A stretch of DNA of 64,000 nucleotides, from assembly GCA_028826165.1 (NCBI GenBank), contig JAPDFW010000136.1, positions 259,501-323,500 on the forward strand, read 5' to 3'. Positions within the stretch are counted from its first letter, which is position 1; every line of letters starts with the position of its first letter. Shown here one piece after another: positions 32,843-45,208 of this stretch. Both the position numbers and the translations under genes were made by a program. The notes below the pieces were generated by a model, which ran no database searches, was not told the DNA's origin, and saw nothing but the letters and a program-made list of their open reading frames with translations. The DNA is from Anaeramoeba ignava (taxonomy: Eukaryota; Metamonada; Anaeramoebidae).

Positions 32843-35800
32843 TTAAATCATTTCAATTCCTCCTGATTTTTCAAGTTCTTTTTCTCTTTCTTTGATAATT
32901 CTTTTAATACTTGTTTTCTGTTTCCTGATCAAAATGATAAATCCAATCACTCCTCCAATAACAAGAATTGGAATAATAACTCCCATAGCAATTATTGGTG
33001 TTTTTGATGTACTTTCACTTGTTTGAGTTGGTGATAATGTTGTTACTATTGTTGTTGTTTTAATTCCTGAATATTCATTATAATCACAATTTGAAGTTGC
33101 TGATGAATAAACTGAAATTTCATAATTTTCTTCTCCATTTACTCCTGAGACTAAATAATAAGGTATAAGATTTGGTAAACAAATCGTGATCAAATTGTAT
33201 TTAAAACGAATATGCTTTTAATCCATCTGATAAATTTAATGAATCCCAATTACAAACAAATCCGTTGATTATTCCATAACAATTTAATGAAGTAATATTT
33301 CCTAATTTAGGTATTGTTGAATTGATTAAACTTGATTCTCCTAAATATTCAGGTTTACAATTTAAATCTGAACATCCTCGAATTGAAATATTATATTCAA
33401 TATTTCCAGATATTCCACTTATTGTTCCAATTCCTTCATTTCCACTTAAATCAAGTGTTGTGAAATTTTGCCAATTTGTTTCATTATTAAGTGAAATTGA
33501 ATAATTTTGAGCATTTGTTACTTTTGTGAATATTATTTCAATTTCTTCAATTTTGGGATTTAATTGATTAATTGTTGGAGCTGGTAAATTATCTGTTGTA
33601 ACTGTTGTTGTTGTTTCAATTCCTGAATATTCATTATAAGAACAATTTGAAGTTGCTGATGAATAAACTGAAATTTCATAATTTGCTGATGGAATTAATC
33701 CTCCTAAAACTGAATAATTTGTTGTTGAATTTGATAAACAAATTGTTGTTGAATTATATCTAAATGAATATGCTTTTAATCCATCTGATAAATTTAATGA
33801 ATCCCAATTACATTCAAATCCACAACTTAATGATGAACAACTTAATGAAGTAATATTTCCTAATTTAGGTGTTTCTAATGTAAATGAACTTGGTTCTCCT
33901 AAATATTCAGGTTTACAATTTAAATCAACACATCCTCGAATTGAAATATTATATTCAATATTTCCAGATAATCCATTTATTGTTCCAATTACTTCCATTC
34001 CACTTAAATCAAGAGATGTGAAATTTTGCCAATTTGTTTCATTATTAAGTGAAATTGAAATTGAATAATTATTAGCATTTGTTAATTTTGTAAAATTTAA
34101 TTCAATTTCTTCAATTTTGGAAATTGTTTGATAAATTGTTGGAGCTGGTAAATTATCTGTTGTAACTATTGTTGTTGTTTCAATTCCTGAATATTCATTA
34201 TAAGAACAATTTGAAGTTGCTGATGAATAAACTGAAATTTCATAATTTGCTGATGGAATTAATCCTCCTAAAACTGGATAATTTGTTGTTGAATTTGATA
34301 AACAAGTTGTTGTTGAATTATATCTAAATGAATATGCTTTTAATCCATCTGATAAATTTAATGAATCCCAATTACATTCAAATCCACAAAGTAATGATGA
34401 ACAACTTAATGAAGTAATATTTCCTAATTTAGGTGTTACTAATGTAAATGAACTTGGTTCTCCTAAATATTCAGTTTTACAATTTAAATCAGCACATCCT
34501 CGAATTGAAATATTATATTCAATATTTCCAGATATTCCACTTATTGTTCCAATTACTTCCATTCCACTTAAATCAAGAGATGTGAAATTTTGCCAATTTG
34601 TTTCATTATTAAGTGAAATTGAAATTGAATAATTATTAGCATTTGTTAATTTTGTAAAATTTAATTCAATTTCTTCAATTTTGGAAATTGTTTGATAAAT
34701 TGTTGGAGATGTTGTTAAATTTTCAGTTGTAACTGAAGTTGTTGAAATATTGGAACATTTATTAATTGAATTACATGCTGAAACATTAATTTGATATTCT
34801 TGATTTTGTAAATAATTTGTGAAATATTGATTTGATGATGTTAGATTATAATTTCCTGAATAACTTTGTGAAATTGCTTGATAAGTGAAATTATAATAAG
34901 AAGGAATTGAACAATTAATTGGTTGATTCCAACTACAATTAATATCTAATGAATATTGAATTAAACATGTAAAATCTTCAATATCTTCAAATTGAATTGA
35001 AATTGATGATTCAACAACTTCTCCTTGATCTTCTCCTTCACATTCTTGTGTTCTACATCCACAAATTGAAATATTATAATCATTTCCACATTCAATATCT
35101 AAAATATATGAAGTTGATGAATTATCGATTGAAATTGATGAAATTGATTCAGGAGCAGATGAATTAAAATAAGAAAGATTATAATGATCAAGATGAGCAA
35201 TTTCTTCATTAATAGAAACATTTGGAGGATTCCATGAAATATTAATTGAATAAGAAGTTTGATCTAATAATTGGAAATTTTTTACTGAATCAATTTTTGT
35301 TGTTAAATTAACAAATGAAGAAATTCCACATTTCAATGATTCAATATCACAAGCTTGAATTTGAATTGAATAATATTCATTTCCAGTAATATTAGAATCA
35401 AATGAATAATTGAATAATTGATAAAGAACATTTCCATCTTCAAGAATTGGAGAATCAATATCAATCCAATCATATCCAAAATTAATTTGATATTTCAAAG
35501 TTAATTCACATTCAATTTTATCCCAATAACAATCAAATGATGAAAACAAAGATGAACAATTATGAATATTTACTTGTGGAATAAAATAAACTTGATAAAC
35601 ATATGCTCTATTATTGTAAGGAGAACCAATAGCTGTAAAATTTCCATAAACTGAAACACTCTTTCCAAAATCTGAATCTAAAGTTCCAGTTTCATTCCAA
35701 ATTTCTTCAAGATTCCAAATTGGTTCATTATATCTGTAAACAAATGCGTTTCCTGCATGAGAAGCACCAATAACAATAACATTTTCATAAACTGAAACAG

Positions 35801-36628
35801 CCGATCCAAAGTAGGAATTTTCAGTTTCATTCCAAATTTCTTCAAGATTCCAAATTGATTCATTATATCTGTAAGCAAATGCTTGATTTGAAAGAACACT
35901 CCCAACAACAAGAACATTTTCATAAACTGAAACAGAATATCCAAAACCTGAACCTTCAGTTCCATTCAAAGTTTGTTCAAAATTCCAAATTGATCCATTA
36001 TATCTGTAAACGAATACTTTGATCTTCAAAGGGATCACTAACAACAATAACATTTCCATAAACTGAAACAGAATATCCAAAACCTGAAGTTACATTCAAA
36101 ATTTGTTCAAAATTCCAAATTGATCCATTATATCTGTAAAGCAAATACTTGATCTTCAGAGGGAACACTAACAACAGTAACATTCTCATAAACTGAAACA
36201 TCATATCCAAAACCTGAAGTTCCATTCAAAGTTTGTTCAAGATTCCAAATTGATCCATTATATCTGTAAACAAATACTTTATCTTCAGAGGGAGCACCAA
36301 CAACAATAACATTTTCATAAACTGAAACACCTTTAAAACTTGAACCTAGATTTTCATTAAAAGTTTGTTCAAGTTCAAAATTAGTTCCATTATATCTGTA
36401 AACAAATAATTGATATTCCATAACTTCAATATATCCAATAGCTAAAACATCTTCATAAATTGAAACTCCCACCCCAAATTCAACACTGATTCCTGTCAAA
36501 TTATCAATTAAATTCCAAATATAAGCTTCATCTTGATAAGAATAATATCTTGTTGTTTTTTGAGTTTGAATTGAATTAATCAAAATAAGAAAATTGAATA
36601 AAAAGAAAATGAGAAGAATTGATTTCAT
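32843..36628 (-). pseudogene. FG-GAP / FN3 type I membrane protein with three 1-base frame breaks
   Basis: Surface adhesion-like protein: signal peptide (MKSILLIFFLFNFLILINS), about seven FG-GAP-type propeller repeats (VSVYENVIVVGAPSEDKVFV, YRYNGSIWNLEQTLNG), Cys-rich FN3 domains, a transmembrane helix (IIAMGVIIPILVIGGVIGFI) and a short basic tail. No introns. Three frame breaks, all one extra base: near 36140 (GCTTTACAG for GCTTACAG), near 36010 (CAAAGTATTC) and near 33200 (CGTTTTAAATAC). In each, removing one base restores the conserved repeat (VYRYNG twice, YSFKYN once) and the total becomes 1261 codons. It is either a young pseudogene or an intact gene with sequence errors. A 564-bp (188-codon, two-FN3) unit is repeated almost identically at 33.6-34.7 kb. 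Confidence 0.75.
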
Positions 36629-37263
36629 TTTTGCTTATTTTTTATTTATAAATAAAGAATAAATAAATAAAAAGAAGAAAATTAATAAATTGATATTTTG
36701 ATTGATATTTTTTAATTGGTTTATTTTTAATAAAACAAAACAAAAACAAAACAAATAATTTTTTTGCTTTTTTTTTTCTTTTTATTTTTTGAAGAAGCAA
36801 AATAAAATAATAAAATAATAAAATGAATAATAAATAAGTTAATTTGATTTATTTTTGGATTTATGTTTATTTATTTATTTATTTAAAACTTATTTAAAAC
36901 TTATTTAAAACTTATTTAAAACTTATTTAAAACTTATTTAAAACTTACTTTGGATTTAAGGAAAGCAAAAAAAAGAGAAAATGTTTAATAAAAAACGAAA
37001 TTAGATCAAAAAAGAAAAATGAAAAAAGAAAAAAAGAAAATAAAGTTTTGTTTTGTTTTGTTTTTTTTTCTTTTTTTAAATTTAATTAAAAAAAAAAGGA
37101 GAATTTAAATTGCGAATTTTGTTTTCTTTTTTTTTTTTGATCTTAATTTAAATTAAAATTAAAAAATAAAATTGAAAAAATATTGAAATGTTTGATTTGA
37201 TTTTTAATTTTGAATTGAAAAAAATGAATTGAAAAAAAAAGAAATGAAAAGAAAAAGAAAAAT
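36629..37263. other. Intergenic spacer between FG-GAP gene copies
   Basis: A/T-rich, no gene seen. Contains six tandem TTTAAAACTTA units at ~36885-36950 (about two in the other copy) and the duplicated 3' flank from ~37000. Confidence 0.75.
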
Positions 37264-38380
37264 TTAAATCATTTCAATTCCTCCTGATTTTTCAAGTTCT
37301 TTTTCTCTTTGTTTGATAATTCTTTTGATACTTGTTTTCTGTTTCCTGATCAAAATAACAATAATGATAATTGATGCAATAACAAGAATTGGAACAATTA
37401 CTGATAAAGCAATTATTGGTGTTTTTGATGTACTTTCACTTGTTTGAGTTGGTGATAATGTTGTTACTATTGTTGTTGTTTCAATTCCTGAATATTCATT
37501 ATAAGAACAATTTGAAGTTGCTGATGAATAAACTGAAATTTCATAATTTTCTTCTCCATTTACTCCTGAAACTGGATAATTTGTTGTTGCTTTTGGTAAA
37601 CAAATCATCATCATATTGTATCTAAATAGATATCCTTTTAATCCATCTGATAAATTTAATGAATCCCAATTACATTCAAATCCACAAAGTAATGATGAAC
37701 AACTTAATGAAGTAATATTTCCTAATTTAGGTGTTTCTAATGTAAATAAACTTGGTTCTCCTAAATATTCAGTTTTACAATTTAAATCAACACATCCTCG
37801 AATTGAAATATTATATTCAATATTTCCAGATATTCCATTTATTGTTCCAATTCCTTCATTTCCACTTAAATCAAGAGATGTGAAATTTTGCCAATTTGTT
37901 TCATTATTAAGTGAAATCGATATTGAATAATTATTAGCATTTGTTAATTTTGTAAAATTTAATTCAATTTCTTCAATTTTGGAAATTGTTTGATAAATTG
38001 TTGGAGATGTTGTTAAATTTTCAGTTGTAACTGAAGTTGTTGAAATATTGGAACATTTATTAATTGAATTACATGCTGAAACATTAATTTGATATTCTTG
38101 ATTTTGTAAATAATTTGTGAAATATTGATTTGATGATGTTAGATTATAATTTCCTGAATAACTTTGTGAAATTGTTTGATAAGTGAAATTATAATAAGAA
38201 GGAATTGAACAATTAATTGGTTGATTCCAACTACAATTAATATCTAATGAATATTGAATTAAACATGTAAAATCTTCAATATCTTCAAATTGAATTGAAA
38301 TTGATGATTCAACAACTTCTCCTTGATCTTCTCCTTCACATTCTTGTGTTCTACATCCACAAATTGAAATATTATAATTT
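37264..38380 (-). pseudogene. 5'-truncated copy of the FG-GAP/FN3 gene
   Basis: The minus strand reads FN3 domains, the transmembrane helix (IIALSVIVPILVIASIII) and the same C terminus (EREKELEKSGGIEMI-like) as the neighbouring gene. It looks open from 38380 to 37264. The signal peptide, all FG-GAP repeats and the first FN3 part are missing. Similarity stops abruptly at ~38380, in sequence matching 35080 of the other copy, and a 144-bp satellite begins there. No start codon or signal peptide, so it is a gene fragment. It has lost one of the two 564-bp units present in the other copy. Confidence 0.8.
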
Positions 38381-40016
38381 AAATTATATTTAAATTAATT
38401 TCCAAATTAAATATTAAATTAAACTTATTCTCAATTCTTATATTTATCTTTTTAATATTTTGAAACAATAAAATAATTAATTTAAATTAATAAATTAATA
38501 TTTTAAACATATAATTAATTAATAAATTATATTTAAATTAATTTACAAATTAAATATTAAATTAAACCTATTCTGAATTTTTATATTTATCTTTTTAATA
38601 TTTTGAAATAATAAAATAATAAAATCTAAATCAATAAATTAATATTTTAAAACATAATTAATTAATAAATTATATTTAAATTAATTTCCAAATTAAATAT
38701 TAAATTAAATCTATTCTTAATTCTTTTATATTTATCTTTTTAATATTTTGAAACAATAAAATAATTAAATCTAAAACAATAAATTAATATTTTAAACATA
38801 TATTAATTAATAAATTATATTTAAATTAATTTACAAATTAAATATTAAATTAAACTTATTCTTATTTTTATATTTTAGTTTAAAATATTTTGGAAAATAA
38901 TAAAATAATTAAATTTTAAATCAATAAATTATTATTTTAAACATATAATTAATTATTAAATTATATTTAAATTAATTTACAAATTAAATATTAAATTAAA
39001 CCTATTCTTAATTCTTATATTTTAAGTTTAATATTTTGAAATAATAAAATAATTAAATCTAAAAACAATAAATTGTTATTTTTAAACATATAACTAATTA
39101 GTAAATTATATTTTAAATTAATTTACAAATTAAATATTAAATTAAACTTATTCTTAATTTTATATTTATCTTTTTAATATTTTGAAATAATAAAATAATT
39201 AAATCTAAAACAATAAATTAATATTTTAAACATATAATTAATTATTAAATTATATTTAAAATTAAACAAATTAAATATTAAATTAAACTTATTCTTATTT
39301 TTATATTTATCTTTTTAATATTTTGAAATAATAAAATAATTAAATTTAAATTAATAAATTAATATTTTAAACATATAATTAATTAATAAATTATATTTAA
39401 ATTAATTTACAAATTAAATATTAAATTAAACCTATTCTTAATTTTTATATTTATCTTTTTAATATTTTGAAATAATAAAATAATTAAATCTAAAACAATA
39501 AATTAATATTTTAAACATATAATTAATTAATAAATTATTTTTAAATTAATTTACAAATTAAATATTAAATTAAACTTATTCTTAATTTTTATATTTATCT
39601 TTTTAATATTTTGAAATAATAAAAAATAATAAAATCTAAAACAATAAATTAATATTTTGAACATATAATTAATTAATAAATTATATTTAAATTAATTTAC
39701 AAATTGAATATTAAATTAAACTTATTCTTATTCTTATATTTATCTTTTTAATATTTTGAAACAATAAAATAATTAAATCTAAATCAATAAATTATTATTT
39801 TGAACATATAATTAATTAATAAATTATATTTAAATTAATTTACAAATTAAATATTAAATTAAACTTATTCTTAATTTTTATATTTATCTTTTTAATATTT
39901 TGAAATAATAAAATAATTAAATCTAAATCAATAAATTAATATTTTAAACATATAATTAATTATTAAATTATATTTAAATTAATTTACAAATTAAATATTA
40001 AATTAAATCTATTTTT
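38381..40016. repeat. ~144-bp satellite, about 12 tandem copies
   Basis: The marker AAATTAAATATTAAATTAAA recurs near 38404, 38547, 38689, 38835, 38980, 39127, 39268, 39410, 39554, 39700, 39844 and 39988, spacing 141-147 bp. Each unit also has TTTTTAATATTTTGAAA and ATTTTAAACATATAATTAAT. Unlike the intron satellites, this is a long-period repeat and lies between genes. Confidence 0.88.
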
Positions 40017-40040
40017 AATATTGATTTGAATTGATAAAAT

Positions 40041-40063
40041 AACCGTTGTTTTTTTTTTAACGG
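40041..40063. promoter_or_regulatory. Paired AACGG elements upstream of UBE2C
   Basis: AACCGTT (40041-40047) and TTAACGG (ending 40063) are inverted copies of AACGG, 72-94 bp upstream of the UBE2C start. They resemble Myb-bound mitosis-specific elements; binding is not shown. Confidence 0.45.
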
Positions 40064-40134
40064 AATTTTTTAATTTAAAAGAATTTTGTTTTAATTAATT
40101 TTCATTTATTTTTTTTTTCCCAAATCTTTTTAAA

Positions 40135-40693
40135 ATGTCAAATAATAATAATTCAAATAATATTCAAAATGTTACAAAAAGGTAAATATAAAATCAAAAT
40201 CAAAATCAAAATTAAAAATCAAAATTAAAAATCAAAATCAAAATCAAAATTAAAAAGACTTCAAAATGAATTGATGCAATTAATGATGAGTAAAACTCAA
40301 GGAGTATCAGCATTTCCACAAGGAGATAATATACTAAACTGGTCAGCCACAATCACAGCACCACAAGAAACAATGTATGGAGGATTAACATATAAATTAT
40401 CATTCAAATTCTCAGAAAATTATCCATATGAAGCACCAACTGTAAAATTTGTTACTCCTTGTTTTCATCCAAATGTTGATAATTCAGGAAATATTTGTCT
40501 TGATATTTTAAAAGAAAAATGGAGCGCTATTTATAATGTCACTTCTGTTTTAATTTCTATTCAATCTTTATTGAATGATCCAAATATTTTCTCTCCTCTT
40601 AATCCTTATGCTGCTGAATTATGGAAAGATCAGAAAAAATATAAAGAAATTTTAATTACTAAATATGAATCAACACAAAAAAAAGTGAAATGA
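40135..40693 (+). CDS. UBE2C: UBE2C/UbcH10-type ubiquitin-conjugating enzyme E2
   Basis: E2 that works with the anaphase-promoting complex to ubiquitinate mitotic cyclins and securin (family role). Exon 1 40135-40181, 76-bp intron (GTAAAT...AAG), exon 2 40258-40693; 161 codons. The UBC fold is complete: VTKRLQNELMQLMMS, GVSAFPQGDNILNW, the HPN motif in CFHPNVDNSG, the catalytic Cys96 in GNICLDILKEKWSA, and NPYAAELWKDQKKYKE. The CxHPNV and LDILKEKWS surroundings and the short N-terminal extension match UBE2C better than other E2s. It ends 163 bp from the VPS41 stop, in convergent orientation. AACGG elements precede it. Confidence 0.93.
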
Positions 40694-40856
40694 TCAATTT
40701 CTTTTCTTTTATTTTCCTTTTGTTTTTCCTTTTTGAAAAATTAAAATAAATTTTAAATTTTGATTTTAATTTTGATTTTGATTTGAATTTTGATTTGAAT
40801 TTTGGTTCATTCGACTTGAACAAACAAAACACCAAAATTTAGAATTATTTTGATTA

Positions 40857-43800
40857 TTATCTGGAGATTTCTTTTTGGATAATTTGACGATTATCAACAT
40901 CATCAGTTTTGATATTTAAAGTATCACTTAAACAAGATTTGTGATAAGCATGACCACAATTAAAAACAATAGAATTTTGATGAGGTTGATTAAGTATTGA
41001 TTCTCCGCATAAATAGCAATGTTGAGAAGAAGTGACTCTTCTTCCTCTTCTTGATTGCTTATAGAAAACAAACATCAAATCAGTGCAATCCTTCTCAATA
41101 ATATCTTTTGTAACTTCTCTAAGTTGAACTTGCAATTTAAAATCATCCAAAATTGCTGTCAATTTATTTTGCAAATGAGGTATTTGCATTTTTGGTGGGA
41201 TTCTTCTTACAACTTGCAATATATCAAATTTGGTACTTAATGTGTGATCCAATAAATCTGAAAGATAATTGGGATTTGTTAAGCAATACTTGATTAAATC
41301 GTTCCATAAATCTTTATCTCCTTCTTCTTGAACAAATTCAATTGCTTGTTTTATATCCTTTAATTCCTTTATAATAATATCAAGTGTTTGTTTTGCATTT
41401 CCCATTCTTTTCATGATGAACACCATTTCCCGAATAAGATGGTTTTCTCGACAAACCTCAAGTGCTTTTTCCAATGGGATGCTTGTGCTTGATTTGAGGA
41501 AATTCATCATTTTTTCTGGTGCAAATTGGACATATAAATTTAATTGCAATCCGTGATATTTTCTTGAAATAAGTGGATCTTCTTCAAAAATACCATCCAA
41601 ATATAAATGCAATAATTTTGCGTCGTGTTTTAATTGAGGCACAATTTTATCAATAGGAAGTCTATCGTTATTTTTCACCAACAAATCGATTGTTTCTTCA
41701 ACTGAGAATTCGATTAATTGTTGGACTTTATCCACAATTGAATCAAACAAATTGTGTTCATTAATCAATCCAAAAACATCTCCTTTCTTAATTTTCAAAA
41801 AGATATCTAGTGCTTGTTCGTGTTTATCGGTTTTACTGTATAAATTTGCCAATGTTATTAAGTAATTCTCTTGATTTTCTTTTGTTTCTTGTTTGTGTAT
41901 GTTTTCCTGAATGAATTGTATTAAAACCTGAGTGTCATATAAATTAATTGGCCAATCCTCAATCAATTCATTCATTTTTTCAATATCTTTTTGGAGATAA
42001 TAATTCAAAATTGATTGATAAGTTTTTGGATCCAATTTTGGTGTTTTGATTGGGATTTTGCTAATAATATCATCAAGTTTATCATTTTCAATAAATTTTT
42101 GAATCCATTTAGCCCATAAACCTTCTTCTTTTTCACAAACCCAAGAACAATCATTAATTGCTTCTGAAAAAAGTTGGTTTTGGAATAAATGATTAAGATG
42201 TTTTTCTCCCAAATCTTGATAAGTATATGCTTTAAGCTCTTTTGGGTTTTCTTTTGCCAAAGTTATTGCTGATTTAAATTTGGAAACTTTTACAAGCCAA
42301 GAAATTTTATTATCGACTGAAAGTTTTTGAGCAGATAAAACTTGTTGAGAAGAAGAAAAAAAGAGTTTTTTTTCATTTTCATTATTTTCTAAGTGGTATT
42401 CTAAAGGATTTGGTTTTGAACGAAGACGGATTTGGCATTTTTCAGTTGCAATTTCATTTCCTTCCAAATTGATGAGTCTAATAATTAATCCTTCATTTGA
42501 TTTAATTTGTTTTTTTTCATCAACAATAATTTTTTTTTCATCAATAATTTCTTTTTCTTCATTATTATTTTCATTATTATTATTCTCATTATTAATATTT
42601 TCATTATTAATATTTTCATTATTAGTATTCTCTTGTGTTTTTTGTGGAGGTTCAATATCAGTTTCAGTTTCGGTTTGTGTTAAATTATCAGTTTCTGTTT
42701 CTGATCTTAAATTTGATTGATTTTCACTTTTTGATTTTTTCAATTTTTTTTGAGTAGTTTTTGTTCCATCCAATTCAAGTAATAATTCATCATCTTCCAT
42801 TGTAAGTAATAATAAATTTGAATCAAAAAAGGAAATTCCACAAATAAAAAAATCAAATATTTGATAATAAATTGCACTCATTTTGGAAGGAGTGTTTTCA
42901 TTTTTATATAAATCTTTTTTTAGTTCACAAATTGATAAAAAATTTCCCCAAGCAATAGCAAGTTTAGAACCTTTCCATTTAAAAAAGCAACGAAATCCAT
43001 CAGGTCTTGGAGAATTTAAAGGTCTCAATATATTCTATAAAATATATATATATTTTCAATTCAATTTAAATTTCAATTCAATTTAAATTTCCATTTTTAT
43101 TTACATGAATAATTTTTGAATTAATAATATCATAAACATAAATTCCATTATTATTTGACCAAGTAACATATTGATTTGTCCAATTAATAGAATAAATTGT
43201 TCCTTCATTACTATGAATTAATAAATCATTTGTTTTAAAAAATCCTAAAAAAAAAAATTTTTAATAAAATAATAAAATTATAAAAAAAATTAAATTAAAT
43301 TAAATTAAATTAAATACCTTTACTACGAAGAACAATATTTCCTGAAACTCCTCCATAAATAAATGATTGTGATTTTTTTACTCCATATTCTGGATCAATT
43401 GCTATTGATTTAATAACTTGTGGGAAAGTATATTGTTGTGATTTATCAGTATTTATTCCATTTATAACAACATTTCCTATTTTAATTTTTAATTTTTAAT
43501 TTTTAATTTTTAATTTTTAATTTTTAATTTTTAATTTTTAATTTTTAATTTTTAATTTTTAATTTTTAATTTTTAATTTTTAATTTTTAAATAAAATTCA
43601 CCATCAACAGAACAACTTCCAATATAATCTCCTTTAAAATCAAAACTAATATCATTTACAGAAGCTTCATAGGATTTAAATTCTTTAATTTTATTTCCCA
43701 AAAAATCAAATATATAAATATAACCATCATATGTTCCAATTGCCTTAACAAAATTAAAATTAAAATTAAAATTGAAATTAAAATTAAAATTATAAAATTT

Positions 43801-45108
43801 ACTAAAAATTTTTCATAAAATTAAAATTAAAATTAAAATTAAAATTAAAATTAAAATTAAAATTAAAATTAAAATTAAAATTAAAATTAAAATTAAAATT
43901 AAAATTAAAATTAAAATTAAAATTAAAATTAAAATTAAAATTAAAATTATATTTATATTTAAAATTAAAATTAAAATTAAAATTAAAATTAAAATTAAAA
44001 TTAAAATTAAAATTAAAATTAAAATTAAATTTAAAATTAAAATTAAAATTAAAATTAAAATTAAAATTATATTTAAATTAATATTTAAAATTAAAATTAA
44101 AATTATAATTAAAATTAAAATTAAAATTAAAATTAAAATTAAAATTAAAATTAAAATTAAAATTCATTTTATAATTAAAATTAAATTAAAATTAAAATTA
44201 AAATTAAAATTTAAAATTAAAAATTTAAAATTAAAATTAAAAAAAAATTAAAACTTAAAATTAAAATCCAAAAATAAAATTTAAAATTAATTTTTAAAAA
44301 TTAAAATTTAAAATTAAAATTAAAATTATAATTATTTAAAATCAAAATTTATAATTTTATTTAAATTTCTATGTCTGTGTCTATGTTTTAAAATTAAAAT
44401 TAAAATATTATTTTTAAAATTAAATTAAAATTAAAAAATTAAAATTAAAATTAAAATTAAAATTAAAATTAAAATTAAAATCAAAATTAAAACTAAATTT
44501 TTCATTTTTCAAAATAAACTAAAAATTAAAATTAAAATTAAAATCTAAATTAAAATTAAAAATTAAAATTAAAATTAAAATTAAAATTAAATTAAAATTA
44601 AAATTAAAATTAAAATTAATTTTAAAATTTTAAATTTTAAATTTAAAATAAAAATTAAAAAAAAATTTAAATTAAAAATTTAATTTTAAATTTAAATTAG
44701 AATTAGAATTTAAATTTAAAAAAATAGTTTAAAAATTAAAAAATTTTTAAAATTAAACAAATTAAAAAACAAAATTATATTTAAAATTAAAAACAAAAAT
44801 TAAAATTAAAATTAAAATTAAATTAAAATTAAAATTTTAAATTCATTTTATAATTAAAATTGAAATTAATATTAAAATTAAAATTATAAAATTTACTAAA
44901 AATTTTTCATGAGCTTTAAAACAAGAAACTTTATTTGTTCCAACAATAATTTCATTAATTTTTTTTAATTCAGTATAATTAAGTAAAGGTTGTTCACTTG
45001 TTTCATCAATATTAAGTGAATTTTCTCTTTTATTTCTATGTCTGTGTCTATGTTTTGATTTATGTTTATGTTTTCTTTTATTAATTGTTTCTTCTTTTGA
45101 TTACTCAT
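40857..45108 (-). CDS. VPS41: VPS41, HOPS complex subunit
   Basis: HOPS subunit for tethering at the lysosome/late endosome. Exons: ~45108-44897, 43743-43602, 43476-43318, 43244-43105, 43034-40857; phases fit from exon 2 on. The N-terminal propeller is in exons 1-5 (FLAIGTYDGYIYIFD, SNNNGIYVYDIINSKIIH), then an acidic linker. The clathrin-heavy-chain repeat follows (KDLWNDLIKYCLTNP, VRRIPPKMQIPHLQNKL). A RING-H2 begins with CYLCGESI and NCGHAYHKSC. The final CxxC is absent before the stop at 40857, but WCFVC lies just downstream in the +1 frame (to a stop at 40766), so the real end is probably there. The ATG at 45108 is also out of frame with exon 1 by one base. Divergent from CASP (100 bp). 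Confidence 0.85.
43481..43590. repeat. (TTTTTAA)n array in VPS41 intron 2
   Basis: About fifteen near-perfect 7-bp units TTTTTAA. Together with a few flanking bases they make up almost the whole intron. Confidence 0.9.
43746..44890. repeat. (AAAATT)n-rich VPS41 intron 1 with exon echoes
   Basis: Mostly AAAATTAAAATT words. Embedded are copies of real gene text: CTATGTCTGTGTCTATGTTT near 44370 copies exon 1 (45034-45055), and ATTTACTAAAAATTTTTCAT near 43798 copies the exon 1/intron boundary at 44891. AATTCATTTTATAATTAAAA occurs near 44162 and 44836. Confidence 0.85.
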
Positions 45109-45208
45109 TAATTAAAAAGAAAATTAAAAATTGAAAAATGAAAATTTAAATTTTTTTTCATTTTTTTTTTCATTTTTTTTTTCTAAATAAAATAATAATA
45201 ATAATAAA
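45109..45208. promoter_or_regulatory. Divergent promoter region between VPS41 and CASP
   Basis: 100 bp of A and T runs plus an (AATAAT)n stretch between two opposite start codons. No AACGG element. Promoter role inferred from position. Confidence 0.45.

Noticed and set aside
45098-45105. An 11-nt mini-intron (GTAATCAAAAG) at the VPS41 start that would restore frame
   Set aside because: Far shorter than the other introns here (about 50 nt and more); a one-base error is simpler.
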